Below are positions 15,784-25,228 of a DNA stretch of 64,000 nucleotides, in pieces; the first letter of the stretch is position 1; each line of letters begins with the position of its first letter. The notes under the pieces are model-generated. The model ran no database searches. It was not told the origin of the DNA and saw only the letters and a list, made by a program, of their open reading frames with translations. Position numbers and translations under genes: made by a program. The stretch lies in NCBI RefSeq assembly GCF_900129775.1, contig NZ_FQWV01000004.1:62001-126000 (forward strand), given 5' to 3'. This DNA comes from Halobaculum gomorrense (GTDB lineage Archaea; Halobacteriota; Halobacteria; Halobacteriales; Haloferacaceae).

Positions 15784-16107
15784 TCACCAGTCGACCAGCG
15801 GGAGCGTCAACGCCACGAGGAGGAGCCCGAAGGCGACTCCGGCGTACCACAGCCGGCGGAACCGCAACGACGCCGGTAGCTCCCCGCGGAGGTCCGGTTG
15901 AGCCGACCGAACGAGGCGGTGGTACGCGAGGGCGGCGGTGGGAACGAACGCCGCGGCCGACCCGGCGAGCGCGACCGGCACGTCGACGCCGAACAGTGCC
16001 ATCAGGTAGATCGGTCCGGCCGAAAAGAGGATCATGAACGCCATCCCCGCGACGACGAGAAACGGGACCGGGTCGATGGGGTCGCCTTTGCGGTTCCGGA
16101 GGCGCAT
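15784..16107 (-). CDS. Small membrane protein, three predicted spans
   Basis: 107 residues. A basic start (MRLRNRKGDPIDP) is followed by three hydrophobic segments (VPFLVVAGMAFMILFSAGPI; VPVALAGSAAAFVPTAALAYH; LWYAGVAFGLLLVALTLPL). It is transcribed divergently from the small membrane protein gene at 16159, about 50 bp away. The function is unknown. Confidence 0.65.
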   Translation of the reverse strand: MRLRNRKGDPIDPVPFLVVAGMAFMILFSAGPIYLMALFGVDVPVALAGSAAAFVPTAALAYHRLVRSAQPDLRGELPASLRFRRLWYAGVAFGLLLVALTLPLVDW

Positions 16108-16158
16108 ACCTCCGCTATGACCGCGAGAGCCAAGTAGGTGGTTCCCGCACGCCGACGC

Positions 16159-16338
16159 ATGGCAAGCGACGGCGACCCCCGAGTGCTGCTCGCGATGAAT
16201 CTCGTCCTCTCGTCGATCTTCGCGTCGGTCGTCGTGTGGGGGCTGTCGTACCTCGATCTCGCCGCGCTGACGCTCGAAAACGTCCTCGGGCTCGGCCTCG
16301 TTATTTTCGCGGCCACGTACCTGATCGTGTTGCGGTAG
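16159..16338 (+). CDS. 59-residue membrane protein
   Basis: The ATG at 16159 gives MASDGDPRVLLAMN followed by two hydrophobic helices (LVLSSIFASVVVWGLSYL; VLGLGLVIFAATYLIVL). A GTG at 16138 is in frame but adds only basic residues. It resembles the many short haloarchaeal two-helix proteins; the function is unknown. The ~80 bp that follow contain nothing I recognise. Confidence 0.6.
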   Translation: MASDGDPRVLLAMNLVLSSIFASVVVWGLSYLDLAALTLENVLGLGLVIFAATYLIVLR

Positions 16339-16419
16339 CGCGGCCGCCCGGCGGTTCCGCTCCGCTCGCTCGTGTTCGTGCGTTCGTCCGGCGGCCGCCT
16401 CGTGTCGCCGCAGGTCGAC

Positions 16420-17052
16420 TCAGGCCGCCAGCAGGAACACCGCGGTCATCGCCGCCCCCGCGGTCGGCGGGATGGTGAGGTTGTCGTCGACCACGTAGCC
16501 GCGGATCACCGGCTTTACGCCGTCGGCGACGGTCGCGCCCAGCGCCCCCGCTGCCGCGGCGGCGACGCCGACGACCGCTCCCGCGTGGAGCACGGTGATC
16601 GGCACCGCGAGCGCGAAACAGACGAGGAACATCACCGCGAGCACGCCCACCTCCTTCGCGGCCGTCGCGTCGTTGCTTCCGAGGTACCCCGAGACGGGGT
16701 CGCCGATCGAGAGCATCAAGATCGCCGACACCGACAGCGGCGGCTCGAAGGCGACGATCGCGGGGCCGTACGGCGGCGCGAACACCAGCGCAGCGGCAGT
16801 CGCGCCCACCATGAACAGCGCGTAGCCGGCGACGCTGTCGGCCTCGTACTCCCGCGTCAGTTCGTCGTACACGCGGTCAAGCGGCCCCCACTCCACGTCG
16901 ACGACGAGCCGGAGGAACTCCAGCAGGAACACGCCGGCGGTCGCGAGCAGGAGAAGCGCCTGTAGCTGCCGCCACGTGACCAGCCCGAGCAGGTAGATCG
17001 CGGGAAACCCGGTCCCGGAGGCGTGCACCGCCCGCCGCTTCAGCTCCCCCAT
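16420..17052 (-). CDS. Dolichol/polyprenol kinase-like integral membrane protein
   Basis: 210 residues with about seven membrane spans. It matches the SEC59/phosphatidate cytidylyltransferase-like kinase group: an RRAVHASGTGFPAIYLLG opening, a cytosolic loop (DVEWGPLDRVYDELTREYE) and a DGVKPVIRGYVVDDNLTIPP C-terminal motif. Members phosphorylate dolichol or related polyprenols with CTP, feeding archaeal N-glycosylation. It lies 7 nt downstream of glyS on the same strand, so it may be co-transcribed with the CBS protein and glyS. The exact substrate is not proven. Confidence 0.7.
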   Translation of the reverse strand: MGELKRRAVHASGTGFPAIYLLGLVTWRQLQALLLLATAGVFLLEFLRLVVDVEWGPLDRVYDELTREYEADSVAGYALFMVGATAAALVFAPPYGPAIVAFEPPLSVSAILMLSIGDPVSGYLGSNDATAAKEVGVLAVMFLVCFALAVPITVLHAGAVVGVAAAAAGALGATVADGVKPVIRGYVVDDNLTIPPTAGAAMTAVFLLAA

Positions 17053-17059
17053 CGGCGTC

Positions 17060-18910
17060 TCAGGCCGTCTCCACGCCCGTCTCGATCTCGTCGTACGCCG
17101 CCGTCAGCGCGTCGAACGCGCGGTCGTCCTCGGGGTCGAGGAGCGCGTCGAGCTCGTCGGCGACCTCGCGCACGGGCACGCGGACCTGCCGCGCGGAATC
17201 GCGCTCGCGGACGGTGACGGTGTCGGGGTCGTCGCCCTCGACGCCGTCGCGGTCGACGGTGACACAGAACGGCGTGCCGACCTCGTCCTGCCGGCGGTAG
17301 CGCCGACCGATCGAGCCGGAGTCGTCGTACTCGACGGAAAGGCCCGCCGCGCGCAGGTCGCCGGTGACCTCGTCGGCGAGGTCGAGCAGCCGGTCGTCGT
17401 TGGAGACGAGCGGGAAGACGGCGGCGTCGGTCGCGGCCATCTCCGGGTCCAAGGCGAGGTAGGTGCGCTCCTCGTCGTCGACCTCGTCGGTCCGGTAGGC
17501 GTGCTCGATCACCGTGTAGACGATGCGGTCGATACCGAACGACGGCTCGACGACGTGTGGGGTGATGTGCTCCCCGTTCTCGGTCACCGTCTCGACCGAA
17601 AAGTTCGCCACGTCGCTGTCGACGGTCATCTCGTCGCCGTCGACCTCCACCTCGACCTCGTTGGCGTCGAAGGCGTCGGGATCGCGCTCGGCGAGCGTCT
17701 GCAGGGCGTCTGCGACCGCGCCGGCGTCGCCGCCGAACTCGGGGCCGAGCGTCGCCATGTCGGGATCGACGGCCGCGCGCTCGACCGTCTTCGGCTCGTC
17801 GTACTGCTTGAACACGGTGAACGACTCGCCGGAGTGCTCGGCGTGCTTCGAGAGGTCGTAGTCCGAGCGGTACGCGAAGCCGGTGATCTCGATCCAGTCG
17901 CCGCCGTCTCGCGGCTCCTCGCCGTCGCCGCTCGATCCCGCGGCGATTCCCGCCGCGCCCACTTCTGATTCGGCGTCCCAACAGTCCGCGGCGTAATGGG
18001 CGAGTTCGCCGGGGAGGTGCTGACGGAAGCGGAACCGGTCCATGTCGACGCCGACACGCTCGTACCAGCCCTGCGCGACCCCGAGGTAGTAGCCGACCCA
18101 GTCGGAGCCAATGACGCCCTTCTCGATGGCCTCGCCGACGGTCGTGGTGTACGCCTCGCCCTCTTCGTCTTCCTGCTCGGTGGCCGGGTACAGCGTGACC
18201 TCCACGTCCTCGACCTCGTGGAGCGGCGGTTCGTCCTCCTCGGGGTCGATGAACGTCTCCAGCTCGGCCTGGGTGAACTCCCGAACGCGGATGATGCCCT
18301 TTCGTGGGCTGATCTCGTTGCGGTAGGCGGGACCGATCTGGGTGACGCCGAACGGAAGGCGGTTGCGCGCGTACTCCTTCAGGCGGGGGAACTCGACAAA
18401 GATGCCCTGCGCCGTCTCCGGGCGCAGGTAGCCGGGCTGGCCCGTGCCGGGGCCGATGCTCGTCTCGAACATGAGGTTGAACTCCTCGACCGGCTCGCCC
18501 GAGAGCGCCGCGTCGCAGGACGGACAGCGCAGGTCGTGCTCGCGGATGAGTTCCTCGACCTCCGGGACCGGCAGCGACTCGGCCTCCTCGATGTCGGTAT
18601 TGTCCTCGGTGAGGTGGTCGGCGCGGTGGGACTCGCCGCACTCGGGGCACTCGACGAGCATGTCGTCGAAGCCGTCGAGGTGGCCCGACGCCTCGAAGAC
18701 GGCCTCGGGCATGATCGTCGGCGCCTCGATCTCCATGTTGCCCTGGCGCACCGTGAAGCGGTCGCGCCAGGCGGACTCGAGGTTGTCCTTCACCGCCGCG
18801 CCGTTCGGGCCGTAGGTGTAGAAGCCGGCGACGCCGCCGTAGGCGCCGTTCGCGCCGAAGAAGAACCCCCGGCGCTTCGCCAGTTCGATCACGTCCTCCT
18901 GTGCGACCAT
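17060..18910 (-). CDS. glyS: Glycyl-tRNA synthetase, class II dimeric type
   Basis: 616 residues from the ATG at 18910, just downstream of the CBS gene's stop. Class II motifs: FYTYGPNGAAVKDNLE, motif 2 (GPAYRNEISPRKGIIRVREFTQAE) and motif 3 (EPSFGIDRIVYTVIEHAY). Insert with Zn-binding CPECGESH and CPSC pairs, and a C-terminal anticodon-binding domain. Eukaryote/archaeal alpha2 type, with length as expected including acidic halophilic inserts. Essential translation gene. Confidence 0.95.
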   Translation of the reverse strand: MVAQEDVIELAKRRGFFFGANGAYGGVAGFYTYGPNGAAVKDNLESAWRDRFTVRQGNMEIEAPTIMPEAVFEASGHLDGFDDMLVECPECGESHRADHLTEDNTDIEEAESLPVPEVEELIREHDLRCPSCDAALSGEPVEEFNLMFETSIGPGTGQPGYLRPETAQGIFVEFPRLKEYARNRLPFGVTQIGPAYRNEISPRKGIIRVREFTQAELETFIDPEEDEPPLHEVEDVEVTLYPATEQEDEEGEAYTTTVGEAIEKGVIGSDWVGYYLGVAQGWYERVGVDMDRFRFRQHLPGELAHYAADCWDAESEVGAAGIAAGSSGDGEEPRDGGDWIEITGFAYRSDYDLSKHAEHSGESFTVFKQYDEPKTVERAAVDPDMATLGPEFGGDAGAVADALQTLAERDPDAFDANEVEVEVDGDEMTVDSDVANFSVETVTENGEHITPHVVEPSFGIDRIVYTVIEHAYRTDEVDDEERTYLALDPEMAATDAAVFPLVSNDDRLLDLADEVTGDLRAAGLSVEYDDSGSIGRRYRRQDEVGTPFCVTVDRDGVEGDDPDTVTVRERDSARQVRVPVREVADELDALLDPEDDRAFDALTAAYDEIETGVETA

Positions 18911-18911
18911 C

Positions 18912-19766
18912 CTACAGCGCCTCCAGCAGGTCGACATCCCGCACCACGCCGACGAGGTCGCCGCCGCCCAACAGCGGGAGTTGTTCGATGTCCTCGGTGA
19001 CCATCTCCTGGGCGGCCTCCCGGACCGAGCGCGAGCGCGAGACGGACTTCACGTCCGCGGTCATGAACTCCTCGACCGGCTCGGCGGGGATCTCGACGTT
19101 TCGAGTCGGCACGTACGCGGCGCCGACGGCCTTGATGCCCTCCCACTTCCAGTCGTCGTCCTGGTCGGCGATCGAGTCGCCGGTGTCGTCCTCGCCCTCG
19201 ACGACGCGGGCGACCTCGAGCACGTCGACCTCGGTCAGCATGCCGGCCATGTCGCCGTCGTCGCCGAGCGCGACCGCGTACGGAACGTTCGCGAAGAACA
19301 GTTGGCGCTCGGCGACCGTCAGCGGCGTGCCGGTGTACACCGTGTTCACGTCGGCGCCGACGACGTCGCCGCAGACGGCGTCAGTGTCGACCTCGCCCCG
19401 GGCGATCGCATCGACGATGTCCGTGACGGTGATGATCCCCGCCAGGGCGTCGCCGTCGTGCGCCTCGACGACGGGGAGCCGCCGGCTGCCGCCGACCATC
19501 ACCTGCGCGGCGTCTCGGAGGTTCGTCTCGGGCGTGACCGTCGGCACGTCGCGCATCAACAGCGCGAGCTGGTCCTCGTCGGGCTGCTCGATGAGGTCGT
19601 CCCGCGAGACGAGACCGCGGTACACTTCGCCGTCGCCGTCGCCTTTGATCACGGGCACCGACGAGAAGCGGTACTCCTGCAGGTACGTGAGGACATCGTC
19701 GCGACCGCCAGGGAGCGATACCGTAACGAGATCCGCCCGCGGCGTCATCGCGTCTGCTACGTTCAT
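18912..19766 (-). CDS. Four-CBS-domain protein
   Basis: 284 residues containing four CBS modules: opening MNVADAMTPRADLVTV, then VPTVTPETNLRDAAQVMVGG, CGDVVGADVNTVYTGTPLTVAERQ, and a last one ending MVTEDIEQLPLLGGGDLVGVVRD. No enzyme or transporter domain is attached. CBS pairs bind adenosyl ligands (AMP, ATP, SAM) and act as sensors. The gene ends 1 nt before the glyS ATG, so it is almost certainly co-transcribed, which suggests a nucleotide-sensing role coupled to translation (inference). Confidence 0.85.
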   Translation of the reverse strand: MNVADAMTPRADLVTVSLPGGRDDVLTYLQEYRFSSVPVIKGDGDGEVYRGLVSRDDLIEQPDEDQLALLMRDVPTVTPETNLRDAAQVMVGGSRRLPVVEAHDGDALAGIITVTDIVDAIARGEVDTDAVCGDVVGADVNTVYTGTPLTVAERQLFFANVPYAVALGDDGDMAGMLTEVDVLEVARVVEGEDDTGDSIADQDDDWKWEGIKAVGAAYVPTRNVEIPAEPVEEFMTADVKSVSRSRSVREAAQEMVTEDIEQLPLLGGGDLVGVVRDVDLLEAL

Positions 19767-19940
19767 ACCCCGCAGTGCGCCCCGACGCCTCTTGTATCAT
19801 GCGAAGGTGTGCCGCCGGCTGTCCCGAGCGCTCACCCGACGAACCGGGAGCTGAAGCCGTCCCCGTCGGGCCTCGGGTCACCCCCTGTCACGCGGTGACA
19901 ATCCGACGAGTTTATCAGTTCGCATGTGAGAAGTATGCAT

Positions 19941-20093
19941 ATGACAACGAGGCACACGGGGTGCGAGCCCGGTGAGGTGATGGCGTCGGTGGACGAGAGT
20001 TCCGCGGAGTTCGTCATCGCGGACCTCGCACGCGACGACGCCTGGCTCTCCGTCGGCGAGGGCGACGCCCCGGTGCTCGAGAACTGGTGTTGA
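19941..20093 (+). CDS. 50-residue haloarchaeal protein (very short)
   Basis: ATG at 19941 to TGA at 20091-20093. A TATA-like TTTATCA at 19911-19917 is centred 27 nt upstream, an ideal leaderless start; an ATG at 19935 is in frame but too early. The product is acidic, with the core FVIADLARDDAWLSVGEGDA, and ends in NWC. The pattern of a strand (EFVIADL) followed by DDAWL recalls a small haloarchaeal family that I remember as DUF7556 (from memory only). The function is unknown. Confidence 0.6.
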   Translation: MTTRHTGCEPGEVMASVDESSAEFVIADLARDDAWLSVGEGDAPVLENWC

Positions 20094-20178
20094 AGCCGGG
20101 GGATCTGGAGGCTCCGGTGCTGTTTTCCGCGCACGTTCGCCGCTGATCGCGGTTCGACTGGTTCGAGCGACGGCGCCG

Positions 20179-20430
20179 TCAGATCTCGTCGTCCGGGTTG
20201 TGGTCGCCGGCCATCCGCTCGGCCTCGGCGGCGTATCGCTCCCGGCGCTCGTCGTCGTCGACGCGGTCGGTGTCGTCCTCGTCGCGGTCGATGGCGGCGG
20301 TGATTGGCTTGCGCTGGAGCAGTTCGATCGACGCCTGCCGGGTGTACGACCGGCGACCGTCAACGCTCGCGTAGTTGAGCGTCACCGTCTGTCGGGTGTC
20401 GTACTCGCGGGAGACGAGCCAGAGGCGCAT
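20179..20430 (-). CDS. Small hypothetical haloarchaeal protein
   Basis: 83 residues. A strand-rich N-terminal half (MRLWLVSREYDTRQTVTLNYASVDG) and an acidic, helical C-terminal half with many Asp/Glu/Arg. Composition and codon use match real genes better than the shadow frames around it. No motif identifies it. It sits just downstream of the transducer gene on the same strand but 110 bp away. Confidence 0.6.
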   Translation of the reverse strand: MRLWLVSREYDTRQTVTLNYASVDGRRSYTRQASIELLQRKPITAAIDRDEDDTDRVDDDERRERYAAEAERMAGDHNPDDEI

Positions 20431-20540
20431 GGCACCCGGTTCGAGCGCACGCGAGAAAGGATGTGGGGTTCGCGGGTGGCGTCCGCCGACGCGGTCCGCT
20501 CCGGTCGTAGACGGTCCCCGCCGGGCCGTCGGCGCTCGGC

Positions 20541-22313
20541 TCAGTTCCCGAACTCGAAGCCGCCGTAGTCGTCGGCGTCGTCCTCCGCGTCGTCTTCGCT
20601 GGGCTCGATGGTGACGCCGTCGTCCTCCTCGTCATCGCTGCGGCCGTCGTCCCCGGGCGCGTCGATCGTGATGCCGCCGTCGGTGCGGAACTCCGGTCCC
20701 TCGCTTCCGGAGCGACCCGGCCGCCCGCCGTCGCCGCGGACCCCGGTGCGCTCGGCGTGTTCGCCGCGGAGGTCGGCGACGCGCCGGGAGAGCTCGGCGA
20801 TCGCCTCGCTCTGATCGTCGGTCGCGGCGACGATCCGATCGGCGGCGTGCTCGGTCTCGGTCGAGCGCTCCCGCACTTCCTCGATGGTGGCGGTCAGCTC
20901 CTCGACGGTGGCCGCCTGATCGTCGGTCGCGCGCGACACCTCGGCGATGCCGTCTGCCGCCTGATCGATGGAGGAGGCGATGTCCTCGAACGCCTCCAGC
21001 ACGTCGTCGATCTGGTCGGCCGCGTGGTCGATCTGCTGGTGACTCTGCTCGGCGGCGACGACCGTCGAGTCGGTCTGGCTCTGGAGTTCCTCGATGTTCC
21101 CGGTGATCTGCTCGGTGTGCTGGCGGGTCTCGTCGGCGAGGGTCTTCACCTCCTCGGCGACGACGGCGAACCCGTCGCCGTCCTTGCCCGCGCGCGCGGC
21201 CTCAATGTTCGCGTTGAGCGCCAGCAGGTTCGTCTGCTCGGCCACGTCGGAGATGACCTCGACGACGGCCTCGATGTCGTCCATCCGGTCGCCGAGATCG
21301 GTGACGGAATCGACCAGTTCCTCGCCGATGTCGGTCACCTCCTCGGTCGCCTCGCGGGCGTCCTCGCTGGCGTCGAGGCCGTCGGTCGCGGCGTCGCGCG
21401 CCTGCTCGGCTGCTGTGTCGACCTCCTCTGCGGTCGCGGCGACCTCCTCCATCGACGCCGAGAAGGTCTGCATCTCCGAGACGCCCTCCGAGAGCAGCTC
21501 GTTCTGTTCGCCGACGTTCTCGGCGATCTCCTCGGCGGCGTCGACTGCCTCCTCGACGGACTCTTCTATCCGCACGGTCCCCTCGTCGACGCCGGCGGCA
21601 GTCTCCTGGAATGCGTCCGCCATCCGGTTTAGATCGCCAACGACCGACAGGAGCCGGTCGTCGAGGCAGTCGTCCTCGTCCTCGAACGACGCCCGCGCGT
21701 CGAGATCACCTTCCATCAGCATCCCCATCGTCGAACCGAGCTCGTCGACGAGCCCTTCCACCGCCTTCTGTCGGCGGACCTGCTCGGTCCGATCGCGGAC
21801 GGTCTCGACGACTGCGACGAGTTCGCCCTCCTCGTACAGCGGCATCGCGGTGAAGTAGATGTGACGGTCGTCGCCGTGTTGGTCGGTCATCACGCTCTCG
21901 TCACAGTAGAGCCACGACGACTCGTCTTTCAGTTCGATGTCGAACTCCTCGTGGACGGATTTCGGGTACTCCAGCACCTTGTCCGCGAGCGTCTGTGCTC
22001 GCCGGCCGTCCGGGTAGAACATCTCGCTGGCGTGTTCGTGGCCGACGGCCTCCTCGGCGGTTGCGCCGGTCAGCTCCTCGATCGCGGAGTTCCAGGCGAC
22101 GATCTCGCCGTCGGCGTCCAGCATGAACACGGCGGCGCCGACGCCGTCGAGCAGCATATCGTCGTCGACGTTCAGGTCGTCGTCTTCGGTGGCGCCCGAC
22201 TCGGGCATCTCGGCCGGGGCGGCGCCCGATTGGACGGTGACACCGCCGTCCGCCAGCGGCTCGTTCCGTTCCGTCCCCGCGACCCACGCGCGGAGGCGGG
22301 CGAGTAATGGCAT
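20541..22313 (-). CDS. Soluble PAS-domain methyl-accepting transducer (Htr)
   Basis: 590 residues, no membrane span. PAS domain about 50-175 (AVFMLDADGEIVAWNSAIEELTG), then a HAMP-like linker and a long MCP coiled coil with the conserved hairpin tip EQTNLLALNANIEAARAG, flanked by Gln/Glu-rich methylation-type helices. The C-terminal ~70 residues are an acidic tail ending GGFEFGN. A cytoplasmic sensor, perhaps of redox state or a small ligand via PAS, signalling to CheW/CheA encoded 20 kb away in this window. A TATA-like element (complement of CGCTTAAC near 22340) fits a leaderless start at 22313. I cannot name which halobacterial Htr it matches. Confidence 0.92.
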   Translation of the reverse strand: MPLLARLRAWVAGTERNEPLADGGVTVQSGAAPAEMPESGATEDDDLNVDDDMLLDGVGAAVFMLDADGEIVAWNSAIEELTGATAEEAVGHEHASEMFYPDGRRAQTLADKVLEYPKSVHEEFDIELKDESSWLYCDESVMTDQHGDDRHIYFTAMPLYEEGELVAVVETVRDRTEQVRRQKAVEGLVDELGSTMGMLMEGDLDARASFEDEDDCLDDRLLSVVGDLNRMADAFQETAAGVDEGTVRIEESVEEAVDAAEEIAENVGEQNELLSEGVSEMQTFSASMEEVAATAEEVDTAAEQARDAATDGLDASEDAREATEEVTDIGEELVDSVTDLGDRMDDIEAVVEVISDVAEQTNLLALNANIEAARAGKDGDGFAVVAEEVKTLADETRQHTEQITGNIEELQSQTDSTVVAAEQSHQQIDHAADQIDDVLEAFEDIASSIDQAADGIAEVSRATDDQAATVEELTATIEEVRERSTETEHAADRIVAATDDQSEAIAELSRRVADLRGEHAERTGVRGDGGRPGRSGSEGPEFRTDGGITIDAPGDDGRSDDEEDDGVTIEPSEDDAEDDADDYGGFEFGN

Positions 22314-22451
22314 GTTTTTACGGCACCGTGAATCACGCTTAACGATTGCTGTCAGATAATCACGAGCGATAGCTGGATACTGCCCGTACCCTCGTTCGGT
22401 ATCGCGTTCGACGCGTCACCCTCAAACGCGCGGGGCCCTCATCCTCCCGCG

Positions 22452-24185
22452 ATGGACGCGAGCGTCGTTCGGAAGCGGGCGGCCGATCTCCCCCGCGATC
22501 CCGGAGTCTACCAGTTCCTCGACGGCGACACCGTGTTGTACGTCGGGAAGGCGGTCGACCTCTGCGACCGGGTGCCGTCGTACGCTGACCCGCGGTCGGC
22601 CCGGGTCGCCCGGATGGTCGACCGCGCGGACGCGATCGACTTCGCGGTCACGGACACCGAGACGCAGGCGCTTCTGCTGGAGGCGAACCTGATCAAGCGG
22701 CTCAACCCACGCTTCAACGTCCGGCTCAAGGACGACAAGTCGTACCCGCTGGTCCAGTTGACCGACCACGCCGTGCCGCGGATCGGGGCGACGCGGGATC
22801 CGGACGAGGCCGCGACCGTCTTCGGGCCGTTCACCGACAAGGGCCGGGTCGACACCGTGATCAAGGCGATCCGCGAGACGCACGGGCTGCGCGGCTGCTC
22901 CGACCACAAGTACGAGGGGCGCGAGCGTCCCTGCCTCGACTACGAGATGGGACTGTGCTCGGCCCCCTGCACCGGCGAGATCGACGAGGAATCCTACCGC
23001 GAGGATGTCGAGTCTGCGGTCCGCTTCTTCGAGGGTGAAACCGGGGCGCTCGCCGACCCGCTGCGACGGGAGATGGATTTGGCCGCCCAAGCGCGCGAGT
23101 TCGAGCGCGCGGCGAATCTCCGCGACCGCCTCGACGCCGTCGAGGCGTTCCACGGCGAGGGCGAGGAGGCCGTCGCGGACCGCTCCGACGAGCGCGCCGT
23201 CGACGTGCTCGGCGCGGCCGTCGAGGGCGACTCGGCGGTGGTCGCGCGCCTGCACAGCGAGCGCGGCCAGCTCGTCGACCGCTCCCGCCACTCGCTTGAC
23301 GCCCCGCAGACCGAAGACCGAGTCGCGGAAGTCTTGTCGGCGTTCCTGGTGCAGTACTACGCCGAGCGGGAGCTCCCAGACGCGATACTGCTCTCCGAAC
23401 GGCCGGCGGACGGCGACGTGCTCGCGTGGCTGGAGGCCGAGGGCGTCGCCGTCCGCGTCTCCGGTGCCGGTCGGGAGGCGAAGCTCGTCGACCTCGCGCT
23501 GAAGAACGCCCGTAGCGGTCCGACCCGCCGCGACGAGCTATCGGCGCTCGCGGACGCCCTCGGTATCGCTCGACCCGAACGCATCGAGGGGTTCGACGTG
23601 AGCCACGCGCAGGGCAAACACGTCGTCGGCTCGAACGTCTGCTTCGTCGACGGGAGCGCCGAGACGGCGGACTACCGTCGCAAGAAGCTCACCGACCGCA
23701 ACGACGATTACGCGAACATGCGCGAGTTGGTGAAGTGGCGCGCCGAGCGCGCCGTTGACGGGCGCGACGACCGCCCCGGCCCAAACCTGTTGCTCATCGA
23801 CGGCGGCGACGGCCAACTCGGGGCCGCACACGACGCCCTCGCGGAGATTGGCTGGAACGTGCCGGCGGTGGCGCTCGCCAAGGAGGAGGAACTGATCATT
23901 ACTCCCGACGGGGTGCTCCGCTGGGACGACGACGCGCCGCATCTCCACCTGCTCCAGCGCGTTCGTGACGAGGCGCACCGCTTCGCGGTGCAGTACCACC
24001 AGACGCTCCGTGACGACGTATCGACGGTCCTCGATGAGGTCCCCGGCGTCGGCTCCGAGACCCGTCGACGACTCCTCCGACGGTTCGGGTCCGTCGAGAA
24101 CGTCCGCGCGGCCAGCGAGTCCGATCTGCTGGACGTACCTGGCGTCGGCGAGAAGACGGCGCGAGCGCTCAAGACGCGGCTGTAA
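22452..24185 (+). CDS. uvrC: Excinuclease ABC subunit C
   Basis: 577 residues. N-terminal GIY-YIG nuclease ([17 protein letters not shown], residues 19-35), UVR motif region ([17 protein letters not shown]), RNase H-like C-terminal nuclease ([22 protein letters not shown]), and tandem helix-hairpin-helix at the end ([20 protein letters not shown]...[15 protein letters not shown]). It makes both incisions in nucleotide excision repair with UvrA/UvrB. A TATA-like CTCAAAC at about 22423 fits the leaderless start. uvrA and uvrB are not in the window. Confidence 0.95.
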   Translation: MDASVVRKRAADLPRDPGVYQFLDGDTVLYVGKAVDLCDRVPSYADPRSARVARMVDRADAIDFAVTDTETQALLLEANLIKRLNPRFNVRLKDDKSYPLVQLTDHAVPRIGATRDPDEAATVFGPFTDKGRVDTVIKAIRETHGLRGCSDHKYEGRERPCLDYEMGLCSAPCTGEIDEESYREDVESAVRFFEGETGALADPLRREMDLAAQAREFERAANLRDRLDAVEAFHGEGEEAVADRSDERAVDVLGAAVEGDSAVVARLHSERGQLVDRSRHSLDAPQTEDRVAEVLSAFLVQYYAERELPDAILLSERPADGDVLAWLEAEGVAVRVSGAGREAKLVDLALKNARSGPTRRDELSALADALGIARPERIEGFDVSHAQGKHVVGSNVCFVDGSAETADYRRKKLTDRNDDYANMRELVKWRAERAVDGRDDRPGPNLLLIDGGDGQLGAAHDALAEIGWNVPAVALAKEEELIITPDGVLRWDDDAPHLHLLQRVRDEAHRFAVQYHQTLRDDVSTVLDEVPGVGSETRRRLLRRFGSVENVRAASESDLLDVPGVGEKTARALKTRL

Positions 24186-24362
24186 GCGCGGCCGATCCCT
24201 CCGATGTGGCTGACAGGTGGTCCGACCGTCTCGCGACCGGCGAAGGGGGACCGCACACCCGCCCGGGCCCTCGCCGGCTGCCGTTATGTCACGCGACGGG
24301 ATGGTCCCGGTTTCGGATAAGAAGGTTCGCCCACGCGGCGAGGGAGCTCCGCAGGGCCGTGG

Positions 24363-25040
24363 TTACTGCGTCCGGAACGCGCGGTCGCCGGCGTCGCCGA
24401 GGCCGGGGACAATGAACCCCTCGTCGTTGAGTTCGTCATCGATAGCGACGGTGAGGAGATCGGCCTGCGGCGCCTCCTCAGCGACGCGGGTGAGCCCCTC
24501 CGGGGCGGAGACGGCAGAGAGCACGAACAGGTCTTCGGGTTCGGGGTTGTCGGCGAGCACGTGATCGAGCACGGCGCACATCGTCGATCCCGTCGCGAGC
24601 ATCGGGTCGGCGACGATGACGGTGTCCTCGGCGGTGATGTCGGGGAGCTTCGTGTAGTCGATCTCGATGGGGAAGGTACCGTCGTCGCCCATCCCGGCCT
24701 CCTCGTTGCGGCCGGCGGAGATGACGCCCTGCTTCGCGCGCGGGAACGCCTTCAGTAGCCCCTCGACGAACGGCGTGGCGGCGCGCAGCACGTTGATGAT
24801 GACAACGTTGTTGAGCCCCTTCACGCGCTCGCCCGTCGTCTCGGCCAGCGGCGTTTCGATCGAGACGAACTCGGTTTCCATCGCGCCGTCGATGATCTCG
24901 TAGCCGCAGATGCGGCCGAGCTTCACAAGCCCCTTGCGGAACGCCACCTGCTCGGTCTCTACGTCGCGCAGTCGGGAGAGCGTGTCCTTCGCCAGCGCGT
25001 GCGTGATGAGGTGTGCGTCCCCTCGCTCCTCGATGGCCAT
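24363..25040 (-). CDS. upp: Uracil phosphoribosyltransferase
   Basis: 225 residues from the ATG at 25040 ([19 protein letters not shown]); longer frames upstream cross the promoter (TATA-like GATTATCA complement near 25072). PRPP-binding signature [20 protein letters not shown], and the C-terminal uracil-binding part ([20 protein letters not shown]). Pyrimidine salvage: uracil + PRPP to UMP. Divergent from mdh. The ~175 bp between uvrC and upp holds no recognisable feature. Confidence 0.94.
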   Translation of the reverse strand: MAIEERGDAHLITHALAKDTLSRLRDVETEQVAFRKGLVKLGRICGYEIIDGAMETEFVSIETPLAETTGERVKGLNNVVIINVLRAATPFVEGLLKAFPRAKQGVISAGRNEEAGMGDDGTFPIEIDYTKLPDITAEDTVIVADPMLATGSTMCAVLDHVLADNPEPEDLFVLSAVSAPEGLTRVAEEAPQADLLTVAIDDELNDEGFIVPGLGDAGDRAFRTQ

Positions 25041-25136
25041 CGTTGCTCGAAGGTAGCTGTGCGGGCGGTGATAATCCCGTTGGCTCGCGCGTACTGACCT
25101 GTGCACCGCGAGACCGGCGTCGGGCCGGTAACGAAG

Positions 25137-25201
25137 TCGACGATCGTCGATCGTAGTTACGTCGTTCAGCACCCGAGATCGTCGGTTTCGAAACGTTTAC
25201 C
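25137..25201. promoter_or_regulatory. upp-mdh intergenic palindromes and mdh promoter
   Basis: TCGACGATCGTCGA (25137-25150) is a perfect 14-bp palindrome. GTTTCGAAAC (25185-25194) is a perfect 10-bp palindrome abutting the mdh TATA-like element CGTTTACC just downstream, which is about 28 nt before the mdh ATG at 25229. The second palindrome occupies the BRE position and could be an operator (inference). Confidence 0.4.
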
Positions 25202-25228
25202 GGCGACTCACTCGCCTAGGTACGTGAT

